Assembly: GCA_044379485.1 (NCBI GenBank)
Contig: JBIPOE010000014.1
Coordinates: forward strand, 3,848 to 67,847
Origin: CAMDMI01 sp044379485
GTDB taxonomy: Bacteria; Bacteroidota; Bacteroidia; Cytophagales; Flexibacteraceae
Reading direction: 5' to 3'
DNA length: 64,000 nucleotides
The position numbers and the translations under genes are program-made. Under the pieces are notes generated by a model. The model saw nothing but the letters and a program-made list of their open reading frames with translations, made no database searches and was not told where the DNA came from. Of the stretch, positions 55,209 to 63,731 are shown piece after piece. How positions within the stretch are numbered: the first letter of the stretch is position 1; every line of letters starts with the position of its first letter.

Positions 55209-57116
55209 TTAATTTAAAAAATAAATGATAAGAAAAAGGACGAAAATTATAAAAAAGGTCACGCTTTGAGTCGCCTTCCGGGTTTGCTCCCAAAGGTTTT
55301 CCCCGATAAACTTAATGAACAAAACAAATCCGGAAATGAGACCATCTATCAGCTTCCTATCCGCAAAATTTGTAAAATGGCCTCCAATAACCACTACTTT
55401 TGAGCCGCCATCCAAAGTTCGATCAATAACTTTCTGATCTACTTTACTCACAAACCGACCAAATTGAAGCAAATATTTCCAGCCAGATTGCAAAAGTAAA
55501 ACCTGTGGTTTCAATTCCAGAAAAAGTCCGATTAAACCTTTGGAAACTGGAATTTCTGACCAATCTGTTGATTTTGATAATCGATATCCAAGGAATGTTC
55601 CCAAAGCCAAGGCAAAAAAATCAGGCATCACAAAATGACTTTCAGTGCCAAGCAAATTTGAAAGCCATCCAGCATTTGAAAATGGATTATACCCAAACAA
55701 CCAAAAACCAGCACCAAATGATAAAACTAAAACTGGTATTGAAAGTAAATTGGAGACTTTATGAGAAAACTCATTCTTTTCAACTGATTTAAAGCATATT
55801 ACAATAGCAATCCGAGTTACGTATAATGCAGTCCCTAAAATTCCTAGTTGAAGAATTATAAAACCAAAGACATCTTTAAAGTTAGCGGTTCCTGAAAAAA
55901 CATGTGGCATAATAGATTCCTTGGAAATAAAACCTGCCGTCAATGGCCAGCCAGACAAAGCCGCCAGGCTAAACAAAAACGGGATTTTTAAAATGGGCCT
56001 GTTCTTTAAAATACCCTTCAAATTTGCCAGATACTGTGTTTCCATTCCTGAAAATCCTGCTTTACTCAATTGAATCATCAGAATCCCACAAACCAAAAAC
56101 AAGGAAGACTTAAAAAAGGCGTGGGAAACCAAATGCAACAAAGCCCCGTCAAACTTTCCAAGCCCAATGGCAAGTGTCATCAAACCCAATTGTGCCATGG
56201 TTGAAAAAGCCATAACGTTTTTCAAATGCGAAGAAGTAATGGCCATCCAATTGGCCATCAGCATAGTAAACCCACCTGTTACTACCAAAAACCACAAAAC
56301 GTCATCGCTCAGAATTGGGCTCAACTGAATAAGCAACCAAACTCCGGCAACAACCATTGTTGCAGAATGCAAAAGTGCTGAAACAGCAGTCGGGCCTTCC
56401 ATTGCTTCCTTTAACCAAATGTTGAAAGGAAATTGAGCTGATTTTACCAAGGCCGCCAAAACCAAAAAAAGGCAAACCACATTTCCGGTTTTGGAATGAA
56501 AAAAAATCTCACTTCCAGTTGGAAAAACAGTTTCCTGAAACAAAACAGGCCCCAGTCCAAATGAAACCATTAAACCAAGGCCAGAAATCAAAGCGATATC
56601 GCCCAACTTATTGATTAACAAAACCCTAAGCCCAGCCTGAATGGCTCTTTCCTTTACATTCCAAAATTGGACCAGTAAATATGAAACCAAGCCAACCCAT
56701 TCCCATCCCAGCAAAAGCGTAAAAAGATTACCGGCCAAAAACAACCAAACCATTGCTGCTGAGAACATGGAAATCAGGGTATTATACAATCCAAAGTTTT
56801 CATTTTTCGCCAAATAGGAAAATGAATACACTTGGATTAAAAAAGTAATAAACGAATTGAGGATGGCAAGAAATAATACCCTTGAATTGAGATTTAAAAC
56901 AAGATCAGCCGAAAACAGATTTCCGATTTTTAACCATGATTGGATAAACCAAACCTCCGGGTTTTGAACCCTGAAAAATTGAAAAATCATGAAAACCAAA
57001 ACCAAAACTGAAGGAAGCAGATAAAGAAAGGTAAATCTTTTCCTAAATAAAATCCATAAAAACAGATTAAAAAAAGGAAGAAGAAATACTGAAAATATTT
57101 GATCTTCAATATTCAT
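55209..57116 (-). CDS. nuoL: NADH-quinone oxidoreductase subunit L
   Basis: A 635-residue protein with about 16 hydrophobic segments. The core has the conserved antiporter-like pattern: GWEWVGLVSYLL (Glu of the discontinuous helix), AQFPFNIWLKEAMEGPTAVSALLHSATMVVAG (Lys and His of the proton path), and HLVSHAFFKSSLFL. The C-terminus carries the lateral helix and a last membrane helix. This is the proton-pumping NuoL of complex I or a close paralogue. The other nuo genes are not around it, which is unusual. It overlaps the TPR gene by 11 bases and precedes the M3 peptidase by three. Confidence 0.9.
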   Translation of the reverse strand: MNIEDQIFSVFLLPFFNLFLWILFRKRFTFLYLLPSVLVLVFMIFQFFRVQNPEVWFIQSWLKIGNLFSADLVLNLNSRVLFLAILNSFITFLIQVYSFSYLAKNENFGLYNTLISMFSAAMVWLFLAGNLFTLLLGWEWVGLVSYLLVQFWNVKERAIQAGLRVLLINKLGDIALISGLGLMVSFGLGPVLFQETVFPTGSEIFFHSKTGNVVCLFLVLAALVKSAQFPFNIWLKEAMEGPTAVSALLHSATMVVAGVWLLIQLSPILSDDVLWFLVVTGGFTMLMANWMAITSSHLKNVMAFSTMAQLGLMTLAIGLGKFDGALLHLVSHAFFKSSLFLVCGILMIQLSKAGFSGMETQYLANLKGILKNRPILKIPFLFSLAALSGWPLTAGFISKESIMPHVFSGTANFKDVFGFIILQLGILGTALYVTRIAIVICFKSVEKNEFSHKVSNLLSIPVLVLSFGAGFWLFGYNPFSNAGWLSNLLGTESHFVMPDFFALALGTFLGYRLSKSTDWSEIPVSKGLIGLFLELKPQVLLLQSGWKYLLQFGRFVSKVDQKVIDRTLDGGSKVVVIGGHFTNFADRKLIDGLISGFVLFIKFIGENLWEQTRKATQSVTFFIIFVLFLIIYFLN

Positions 57117-57729
57117 TTAAGATGCCTGATTTACAGAACTTTAAAACCATTAATTTTGCTTCTTCATAGCCGAGAGAATCTGCCATTTGCCAATTTTTAC
57201 AGGCCTCTTCCTGCTTTCCTAAAACCATATAAGAATTGCCAAGATTAAACAATACTTTGTTTTGAAAGGGTCTCAATTGATTGGCCTTTTCAAAGTCTTT
57301 TAATGCCAAATCGGTATGCTTGGTTTGAAAATGCAATGAACCTCGATTTACATATGCTTCAAAAAAGAGCGGATTCTTTTTGATCGCTTTGCCAAAATCA
57401 GAAAAGGCGCCATTGTTATCTTCCTGCTTTGCCCGAAGGTTTGCCCTTAAATATAAACCCCTTTCAAACCCAGGATAGCCAATTACTAGTGAATCAACAG
57501 TTTTTATGGCTTTTTTTGCATCATTATTTTGATCTGCCAACCAGGCTTTACAATATAAACCTTCAGGTGAATTTGGGAATTTTTGCGAAATTTCAGTTCG
57601 TAATTCCAACAGGTTAGCTGCAGAATCAGGATTCCATGCCTTTTCAAACAAGATTCCGGGTTCCGGATTATTTTTTTCGGAACTACAAGCAACTAAAATA
57701 AGAAAAACAAAAGCTTTAAAATTATTCAT
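57106..57729 (-). CDS. TPR-repeat lipoprotein
   Basis: A 207-residue protein. The N-terminus FKAFVFLILVACSS contains a lipobox with the acylated Cys at about residue 15. At least four TPR repeats follow (for example AFSDFGKAIKKNPLFFEAYVNRG and LGNSYMVLGKQEEACKNW). It should be a membrane-attached scaffold on the periplasmic side. The 11-base overlap with nuoL suggests coupled translation; a role with complex I is possible but not shown. Confidence 0.82.
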   Translation of the reverse strand: MNNFKAFVFLILVACSSEKNNPEPGILFEKAWNPDSAANLLELRTEISQKFPNSPEGLYCKAWLADQNNDAKKAIKTVDSLVIGYPGFERGLYLRANLRAKQEDNNGAFSDFGKAIKKNPLFFEAYVNRGSLHFQTKHTDLALKDFEKANQLRPFQNKVLFNLGNSYMVLGKQEEACKNWQMADSLGYEEAKLMVLKFCKSGILNEY

Positions 57730-57771
57730 TTTTAATGGATTGATCCTTTACGCTAGAGTAAAATATTAATC

Positions 57772-58371
57772 TTAGTCGTTTTCTAATTGCTCCAACATAT
57801 CCTGCAAATCAGAAAGATCCATCCAACCAGGCCTTTCTTCTTCTCCAGAAAGAAGAGTGAAACCAATTTGAGGAAAATCCTGATGCGTTTTCAAAACAAA
57901 TTCCGGATTGGGAATGTCCTTTAGATAAATCGTTTGATCTTTTCTTAGGCCTGAAACCAGTTTTTCTAATCCGTTCTGAAAAACTGAATCCTTCACCGAT
58001 ACTTCAAAACCTGAAATTTTACTTTGATCAACTGAAGATATATCATCTAAACTGCTAATTTTCAGATGAATAGACAAGGACTTATTACTTACTTTAAAGC
58101 TATCCTTCAGCAAATCTGGATTAAGCACCCATTCAAAAATCTGATATTGGCTAACAAGGTTTTCAAAAACTTCAAGATTGTTTCCCGCGTAGGTTCCAGT
58201 CCACACAACACCTTCAATCCAAGCCTTTATTGAAGCAAACTGAGTGGGATCCATACCGCCAATTCCATTTTCATCAAAATGTAAACCCAGTTTATGAACA
58301 CCCATTCCGGCACAATATCTTGCATCTGTTAGGCTTGAAATTCCATTAACCTTAATAAACATTTCACTCAT
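57772..58371 (-). CDS. TrpF-like TIM-barrel protein lacking the catalytic Cys
   Basis: A 199-residue protein that resembles phosphoribosylanthranilate isomerase. The N-terminus IKVNGISSLTDARYCAGMGVHKLG aligns with TrpF IKVCGI-S-DA pattern, but the catalytic Cys is replaced by Asn. Later parts are weakly conserved, and the C-terminal phosphate-binding GG is not clear. It is unlikely to perform the isomerase reaction. A binding or modified enzymatic role is possible. It lies between gatA (29 bases upstream) and the TPR gene (42 bases) in a same-strand run; no other trp genes are nearby. Confidence 0.7.
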   Translation of the reverse strand: MSEMFIKVNGISSLTDARYCAGMGVHKLGLHFDENGIGGMDPTQFASIKAWIEGVVWTGTYAGNNLEVFENLVSQYQIFEWVLNPDLLKDSFKVSNKSLSIHLKISSLDDISSVDQSKISGFEVSVKDSVFQNGLEKLVSGLRKDQTIYLKDIPNPEFVLKTHQDFPQIGFTLLSGEEERPGWMDLSDLQDMLEQLEND

Positions 58372-58400
58372 TTCTAATCTATTTTACCAGGAAGTTTTGG

Positions 58401-59825
58401 CTAAATCAATTTGGACCAAGCACTTGCAAAATCCAGCATTTCCTTTTCTTTAAAAAAATCGGCATGTACCTGTAATCCTATAGGCAAACCATGATTATCA
58501 TTTCCAACCGGAATATTTATCGCAGGAATTCCTGCAAGGTTGGCCCAAACTGTAAATATATCCGCCAAATACATCGACAGTGGATTGGTTGATTTTTCCC
58601 CAATCTTAAAAGCTGTACTTGGCGTAGTTGGCATTATGAGAAAGTCAACGGTTTTAAAAAGTGCTATAGCTGAATCCTGAATCAAGCGCCTAACTTGTTG
58701 CGCTTTTGTAAAATACGCTTCATAATAATCTGCGCTTAAAGCAAAGGTGCCCAGCATGATACGACGTTGCACTTCAGGTCCAAAAGCCTCCGATCTGGAA
58801 AATTTATAAACCTCCTCCAAAGATTTCGCCTTTTCACTTCGGTGTCCATAATGAATGCCATCAAACCTTGAAAGATTGCTGCTTGATTCTGAGGTGGTGA
58901 GCACATAGTAAACCGGCAGTACATGATCCAATAATGGCAATTCTACCAATTCAACTTCATGTCCATCAGCTTTTAAGGCATCAATGGATTGCTGATATGC
59001 CAATTTAATTTCAGGCTGTAAACCCTCAGAATTTAGTGCAGAACCCAAATATCCAATTTTATACTTTTTATTTGAAGTGCTTAAATCTGAATAATTTTCA
59101 ACCGGTAAAGAAGAACTCGTGCTGTCCATAGGATCTTCACCAGCCATTATTTCCAATAACAAAGCTGCATCTTCAACCGATCTGGTTATGGGACCCACAC
59201 AATCAAATGAAGAACCATACGCAACCAATCCACTTCGGGAGATTCGGGAATAAGTTGGTTTTAATCCAACCAAACCACAAAAAGCAGCAGGCTGTCTGAT
59301 GGAACCACCTGTATCTGAGGCTATTGAAGCCATACAAATTCCAGCTTGAACACCAACCGCTGAACCTCCTGAAGACCCACCAGGAACTCTATTTTCTCCA
59401 ATGAAATTGTAAACGGGACCAAAACCTGAATTTTCATTGCTGGAACCCATAGCAAACTCATCACAGTTTTGCCTGCCAATTAAAATCGCATCCTCATCCA
59501 ACAATCTTTGAATGGATGTTGCGGTAAATTGAGATTCAAAACCCAGAAGTATTTTCGATCCTGAACTTACCTTATGGTCTTTATAACAGAAAACATCTTT
59601 GATACCCAAAATCATTCCTGCCAGCCTTCCAGCAGTTTTAGATTTGATTTTTGCATCAATGATTTTTGCATTTTCAAGAGCCTCGTCTGAAAAAATCTCC
59701 AGAAATGCATTAAGATTTTTGAATTCTTCAGCAGCCGCCAAATGTTGTCGCACCAAATCCAAAACTGAAATTTCACCTTGTAAAATTTCAGCCCGTACTT
59801 CCGAAAAAGAACGATTTTCTTTCAA
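58401..59825 (-). CDS. gatA: aspartyl/glutamyl-tRNA amidotransferase subunit A
   Basis: A 474-residue amidase-signature protein. The catalytic triad Ser-cisSer-Lys is present: K76 in GIKDVF, S151 in VPGGSSGGSAV, and S175 in SDTGGSIRQPA, at the spacing of known GatA. It supplies ammonia to convert Glu-tRNA-Gln or Asp-tRNA-Asn. GatB and GatC are not in the window, as often when they are not clustered in Bacteroidota. It follows tatA by 19 bases. Confidence 0.95.
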   Translation of the reverse strand: MKENRSFSEVRAEILQGEISVLDLVRQHLAAAEEFKNLNAFLEIFSDEALENAKIIDAKIKSKTAGRLAGMILGIKDVFCYKDHKVSSGSKILLGFESQFTATSIQRLLDEDAILIGRQNCDEFAMGSSNENSGFGPVYNFIGENRVPGGSSGGSAVGVQAGICMASIASDTGGSIRQPAAFCGLVGLKPTYSRISRSGLVAYGSSFDCVGPITRSVEDAALLLEIMAGEDPMDSTSSSLPVENYSDLSTSNKKYKIGYLGSALNSEGLQPEIKLAYQQSIDALKADGHEVELVELPLLDHVLPVYYVLTTSESSSNLSRFDGIHYGHRSEKAKSLEEVYKFSRSEAFGPEVQRRIMLGTFALSADYYEAYFTKAQQVRRLIQDSAIALFKTVDFLIMPTTPSTAFKIGEKSTNPLSMYLADIFTVWANLAGIPAINIPVGNDNHGLPIGLQVHADFFKEKEMLDFASAWSKLI

Positions 59826-59844
59826 AACCTAAGCGAAGAGAGAC

Positions 59845-60042
59845 TTAAGAAGGTTTTTTGGATTCCTCTTCAATGGTTTCTTTGATGTCTTTTGTGGCAT
59901 CTTTAAACTCCCTGATGCCCTTACCGATACCTTTGGCAAGTTCAGGTATTTTCTTCGCACCAAAAAGTAAAACTACAAGGGCGATGATCAGGAATATTTC
60001 GCCTGCACCTAGGTTTCCTAAAAATAAAAGCGTTGAAAGCAT
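59845..60042 (-). CDS. tatA: Sec-independent translocase TatA/TatE
   Basis: A 65-residue protein with the TatA layout: a membrane helix (about residues 10-28), the FGAKKIPELAKGIGKGIREF amphipathic helix with the FG hinge, and a charged tail. It forms the pore of the twin-arginine export pathway. The promoter core is at 60072-60079. It heads a six-gene minus-strand run to the M3 peptidase. TatC is not in the window. Confidence 0.96.
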   Translation of the reverse strand: MLSTLLFLGNLGAGEIFLIIALVVLLFGAKKIPELAKGIGKGIREFKDATKDIKETIEEESKKPS

Positions 60043-60071
60043 ATTAATTATTTATCCGTAGAACTAATAGA

Positions 60072-60079
60072 CAAAAGTA
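60072..60079 (-). promoter_or_regulatory. promoter core TACTTTTG of the tatA-gatA run
   Basis: Exact TAnnTTTG match on the minus strand, about 30 bases before the tatA ATG. A clear -33 element was not identified. Confidence 0.6.
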
Positions 60080-60191
60080 AGCAATTTGTTTTAAAGCCTT
60101 GTTCCTTTCAAAAATTAAAAAATATTAATTGATTGACAACAATATAAGCGGATTTGGACTTTTATAGTCGCTTTCATGCAGGTAAAAAAAT

Positions 60192-60199
60192 TATATTTG
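60192..60199 (+). promoter_or_regulatory. promoter core TATATTTG of gcvP
   Basis: Exact TAnnTTTG match 22 bases before the gcvP ATG, leader about 16 nt. The leader is too short for a glycine riboswitch. Confidence 0.6.
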
Positions 60200-60221
60200 C
60201 AACGTATTTTAAAATAAAAAC

Positions 60222-63125
60222 ATGCCTAATAGTCCGGCTTTTTACAAAGAATCATTTGCCTCAAGACATATCGGACCAGACGCCGAGCAAACAAAAAAAA
60301 TGTTGGAAACCCTGAATGTTTCATCTCTTGATGAACTCATTGACAAGGTTGTGCCACCAAGTATCCGTTTAAAAGATCCCTTGGCCATTCCAGCTGCCTT
60401 GTCAGAGGTTGAATTTTTAAATAAGTTTAAAGCCATGGGTGCAAAAAACAAAATGTTCAGGTCCTTCATTGGAACAGGATATTACGGCACGGTTACTCCA
60501 ACTCCTATTTTAAGGAATGTTCTTGAAAATCCAGCCTGGTACACCGCATACACTCCATATCAAGCGGAAATAGCGCAGGGAAGAATGGAGGCTTTGATCA
60601 ATTTTCAAACCTTGGTAATGGACCTTACCCAGATGGAAATTGCAAATGCGTCTCTTTTGGATGAAGCCACAGCAGTTGCTGAAGCCGTTCACCTGATGCA
60701 TGCTGTAAAACCAGCCTCAAAGACAAATGCAAAATCAATTTTCATTTCTGAAAAATGCCATCCTCAAACGATTGCATTGGCTCAATTAAGATCAGAGCCG
60801 TTAAATATTCAAGTGCACATTGGTGATGTATTTTCTGCAGACCTTACCAATCCTGATCTCTTTGCAATCATTATACAATATCCGGATACGGAAGGAAATA
60901 TCTCAGATTTCAGAGCACTGGCAGAATCTGCCAAAGAACAAAATTTATTAATCTGTACTGCTACTGATCTTTTGGCCCTAACCCAAATCGAAGCACCTGG
61001 AACATGGGGCGCAGATGTTGTAGTTGGTTCTGCGCAACGCTTTGGTGTACCAATGGGTTATGGTGGTCCCCATGCTGCATTTTTTGCTACCAAGGAAGAA
61101 TTTAAAAGAAATATGCCGGGCAGGATTATCGGCTTGTCAATAGATGCAGAAGGAAATCCTGCCTACAGAATGGCACTTCAAACAAGGGAGCAACATATCA
61201 GAAGAGAAAAAGCAACTTCAAATATTTGTACTGCCCAGGTTTTGCTTTCTGTAATGGCTTCGTTTTATGCAGTTTATCACGGACATGATGGTCTGAATAA
61301 AATAGCCAAAAGAATTTTGGCACTAACCCAGGGACTTGAGAAAGGACTTAAAGCTTTGGGAATTAATGTATTGACAAAAAATTATTTTGATACATTAACG
61401 ATTGAATCAAATATTGTAAATGAACTTATAAATGTAGCCAGACAACATGAAGTAAATTTCAGGACATTTGTTGACAGACCAAATCAACTTGGCATTTCCC
61501 TTGATGAAACTTGTACTCCCGATTGCATTAAAAACATACTTTCAATATTTGCACAAGCATTAGGAAAAGATACATTAGACCTATCTAACTCAGATTTTGG
61601 AAATGGAGAAGTTGGAAGTGTATTCAAGCGTACTACCTCTTATTTAAAGCATCCGGTTTTCAATCAGCACCATTCTGAACATGAAATCACCAGGTATATT
61701 AAACAACTGGAGAACAGAGACTTATCATTAGTTCATTCAATGATAGCTTTAGGCTCATGTACCATGAAGCTTAACGCAACCACAGAAATGATTCCTGTAA
61801 CCTGGCCGGAATGGAACAGCATCCATCCATTTGTTCCTAAGGATCAGGCTCTTGGCTACTCAGAAATGATTGATGAATTGGGCGAATGGTTAAAAAGTGT
61901 AACTGGTTTTGCAGCTATTTCCATGCAACCAAATTCCGGAGCACAAGGTGAATATGCTGGTTTAATGACCATTAGGGCCTATCACCTGGCCAATGGAAAT
62001 ACAAACCGTGATATTGCTTTAATTCCAACTTCTGCACATGGAACCAATCCAGCCTCAGCAGTAATGGCAGGAATGAAAGTGGTCCTCGTAGCTTGTGATG
62101 CGAAAGGAAATGTAGATGTGGATGACTTAAAGAAAAAAGCCGAGGCATACAGCCAAAACCTGGCTTGTTTAATGGTTACCTATCCTTCCACGCATGGCGT
62201 TTTTGAAGTTTCCATTCAGGAAATCTGTGCTACCATACACCAACATGGTGGTTTGGTGTATATGGATGGTGCAAACATGAATGCCCAGGTTGGGTTGACT
62301 AGCCCTGGAAGAATTGGCGCTGATGTTTGCCACCTAAATTTACACAAAACATTTTGTATTCCACACGGAGGCGGTGGACCAGGAATGGGTCCAATTGGTG
62401 TTGTAGAAAGACTTGCACCATTTCTACCTGGGCATCCAATCGTAAAGACTGGGGGTAATAAGGCTATCAGACCCGTTTCTGCTGCACCTTATGGTTCGGC
62501 TTCAATTCTAGCGATAAGTTACGCCTATATTTCCATGATGGGCGCAGAAGGACTGAAAAGAGCCACTGAATTTGCAATTCTGAATGCTAACTACATCAAA
62601 ACTAAATTGGAACCACATTTTCCGATTTTATACACCGGCACAACTGGTTTTTGCGCTCATGAAATGATTTTAGATATGCGTGCCTTCAAAATGTCCGTTG
62701 GCATCGAGGTGGAGGATATAGCCAAACGATTAATGGATTATGGTTTTCATGCGCCAACTGTTTCATTTCCAGTTGCCGGTACTTTGATGATAGAACCTAC
62801 AGAAAGTGAGCCACTTGAAGAAATTGATCGATTTGTGGATGCCATGATTTCCATAAGAAAAGAAATCGAAGAAATTGAAAATGGCCAGGCCGACAAAAAG
62901 GAAAACGTATTAAAAATGGCACCTCATACAGCTCAGGTAATTACCGCGGACGCTTGGACAAGACCCTATAGCCGTCAAAAAGCTGCCTATCCATTGCCGT
63001 TTGTCAAATCCGCCAAATTCTGGCCAACAGTAAGTCGAATAGATTCGGCCTATGGGGACAGGAACTTGATTTGCTCTTGCATGCCAGTCGCTGATTATGC
63101 GGAGGCAGAAACGGTGGAAGCCTAG
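60222..63125 (+). CDS. gcvP: glycine dehydrogenase (decarboxylating), P protein
   Basis: A 967-residue full-length single-chain P protein, combining the two halves that some bacteria keep as separate subunits. The N-terminal FASRHIGPDAEQ and YYGTVTPTPILRN segments and the C-terminal half with the PLP lysine K709 in NLHKTFCIPHGGGGPG are present. It decarboxylates glycine and loads the aminomethyl group onto the H protein. Its partner gcvT is at 22421 in this window; the H protein gene is missing here. The gene has its own promoter and is divergent from tatA. Confidence 0.97.
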   Translation: MPNSPAFYKESFASRHIGPDAEQTKKMLETLNVSSLDELIDKVVPPSIRLKDPLAIPAALSEVEFLNKFKAMGAKNKMFRSFIGTGYYGTVTPTPILRNVLENPAWYTAYTPYQAEIAQGRMEALINFQTLVMDLTQMEIANASLLDEATAVAEAVHLMHAVKPASKTNAKSIFISEKCHPQTIALAQLRSEPLNIQVHIGDVFSADLTNPDLFAIIIQYPDTEGNISDFRALAESAKEQNLLICTATDLLALTQIEAPGTWGADVVVGSAQRFGVPMGYGGPHAAFFATKEEFKRNMPGRIIGLSIDAEGNPAYRMALQTREQHIRREKATSNICTAQVLLSVMASFYAVYHGHDGLNKIAKRILALTQGLEKGLKALGINVLTKNYFDTLTIESNIVNELINVARQHEVNFRTFVDRPNQLGISLDETCTPDCIKNILSIFAQALGKDTLDLSNSDFGNGEVGSVFKRTTSYLKHPVFNQHHSEHEITRYIKQLENRDLSLVHSMIALGSCTMKLNATTEMIPVTWPEWNSIHPFVPKDQALGYSEMIDELGEWLKSVTGFAAISMQPNSGAQGEYAGLMTIRAYHLANGNTNRDIALIPTSAHGTNPASAVMAGMKVVLVACDAKGNVDVDDLKKKAEAYSQNLACLMVTYPSTHGVFEVSIQEICATIHQHGGLVYMDGANMNAQVGLTSPGRIGADVCHLNLHKTFCIPHGGGGPGMGPIGVVERLAPFLPGHPIVKTGGNKAIRPVSAAPYGSASILAISYAYISMMGAEGLKRATEFAILNANYIKTKLEPHFPILYTGTTGFCAHEMILDMRAFKMSVGIEVEDIAKRLMDYGFHAPTVSFPVAGTLMIEPTESEPLEEIDRFVDAMISIRKEIEEIENGQADKKENVLKMAPHTAQVITADAWTRPYSRQKAAYPLPFVKSAKFWPTVSRIDSAYGDRNLICSCMPVADYAEAETVEA

Positions 63126-63139
63126 TAAATTTGTTGTTT

Positions 63140-63181
63140 AATCAAGGATACTTAAAAGTAAATCTTAAAGTATCCTTGATT
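63140..63181 (+). terminator. hairpin downstream of gcvP, probable transcript end
   Basis: AATCAAGGATACTT and AAGTATCCTTGATT are exact reverse complements with a 14-base loop, starting about 15 bases after the gcvP stop. There is no T-run after the stem, so termination is likely but not of the textbook form. Confidence 0.5.
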
Positions 63182-63202
63182 GAGATTGTAATGGATATTT
63201 AG

Positions 63203-63497
63203 GGGCTGCTGAAAAAGTCATTACTGGTTCATTTTCAAGAGTTTATCAATCATTTTTAGAAATTAAGTGCACGGGTTTTCTTGAAAAACACGTAAAAGTC
63301 GTGCACTTAAAAATATTGTCATTTCAAAATTGAGAGAAATTTAAAAATGTACAAGACAACCACAAATTGAATTTTTAGATGAAAATATTTTAGTGGCTTA
63401 AAATTGAATACTTTAACTACAACTACTTTTGAACTAAAAACTGAATACTGACTACTTTTGACTGATTACTTAAAGCTTTTGACTTTTTCAGCAAGCC
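63203..63497. mobile_element. short IS-type inverted-repeat element (MITE-like), about 295 bp
   Basis: The left end GGGCTGCTGAAAAAGTCA (63203-63220) matches the reverse complement of the right end (63480-63497) at 16 of 18 positions. TGCTGAAAAAGTC ends are typical of some IS families. The interior has no transposase; it holds a strong hairpin, TTAAGTGCACG (63263-63273) pairing with CGTGCACTTAA (63300-63310). It is best read as a non-autonomous element mobilised by an IS elsewhere. No target duplication was clear. Confidence 0.6.
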
Positions 63498-63731
63498 ATA
63501 TGTAGTGATTTTCTAATGTTGCAAAACCCAAAAAGCTTCATGATTGATTTTTTATATTCCATAATCAAACCATAACTAGTGTCTGAACGGAAAATGGTTA
63601 ACTTACTAGTTTATAGAAATTTAGCATAAAAAACTGATTTTGAATGATTTTGGGCTGTAGGAATATTTTTAAATATTTTTGTTGGTTATCAGCCGATTGT
63701 CTTTTAAAAGAGGCGATTATTCATTATTTTT
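63498..63731. other. gap before the transposase gene, possible IS left end
   Basis: No gene is supported here. A sequence AGTGTCTGAACGGAAAA at 63578-63594 may be the left end of the insertion sequence whose transposase starts at 63732, but the other end lies outside the window, so this cannot be tested here. Confidence 0.3.

Noticed and set aside
55209..57116. Assignment as MrpA/MnhA antiporter subunit rather than NuoL.
   Set aside because: The length, single NuoL-type core and C-terminal lateral helix fit NuoL; MrpA is longer and would be next to other mrp genes.
60079..60221. Glycine riboswitch before gcvP.
   Set aside because: The promoter core at 60192 leaves a leader of about 16 nt, too short for the structure.
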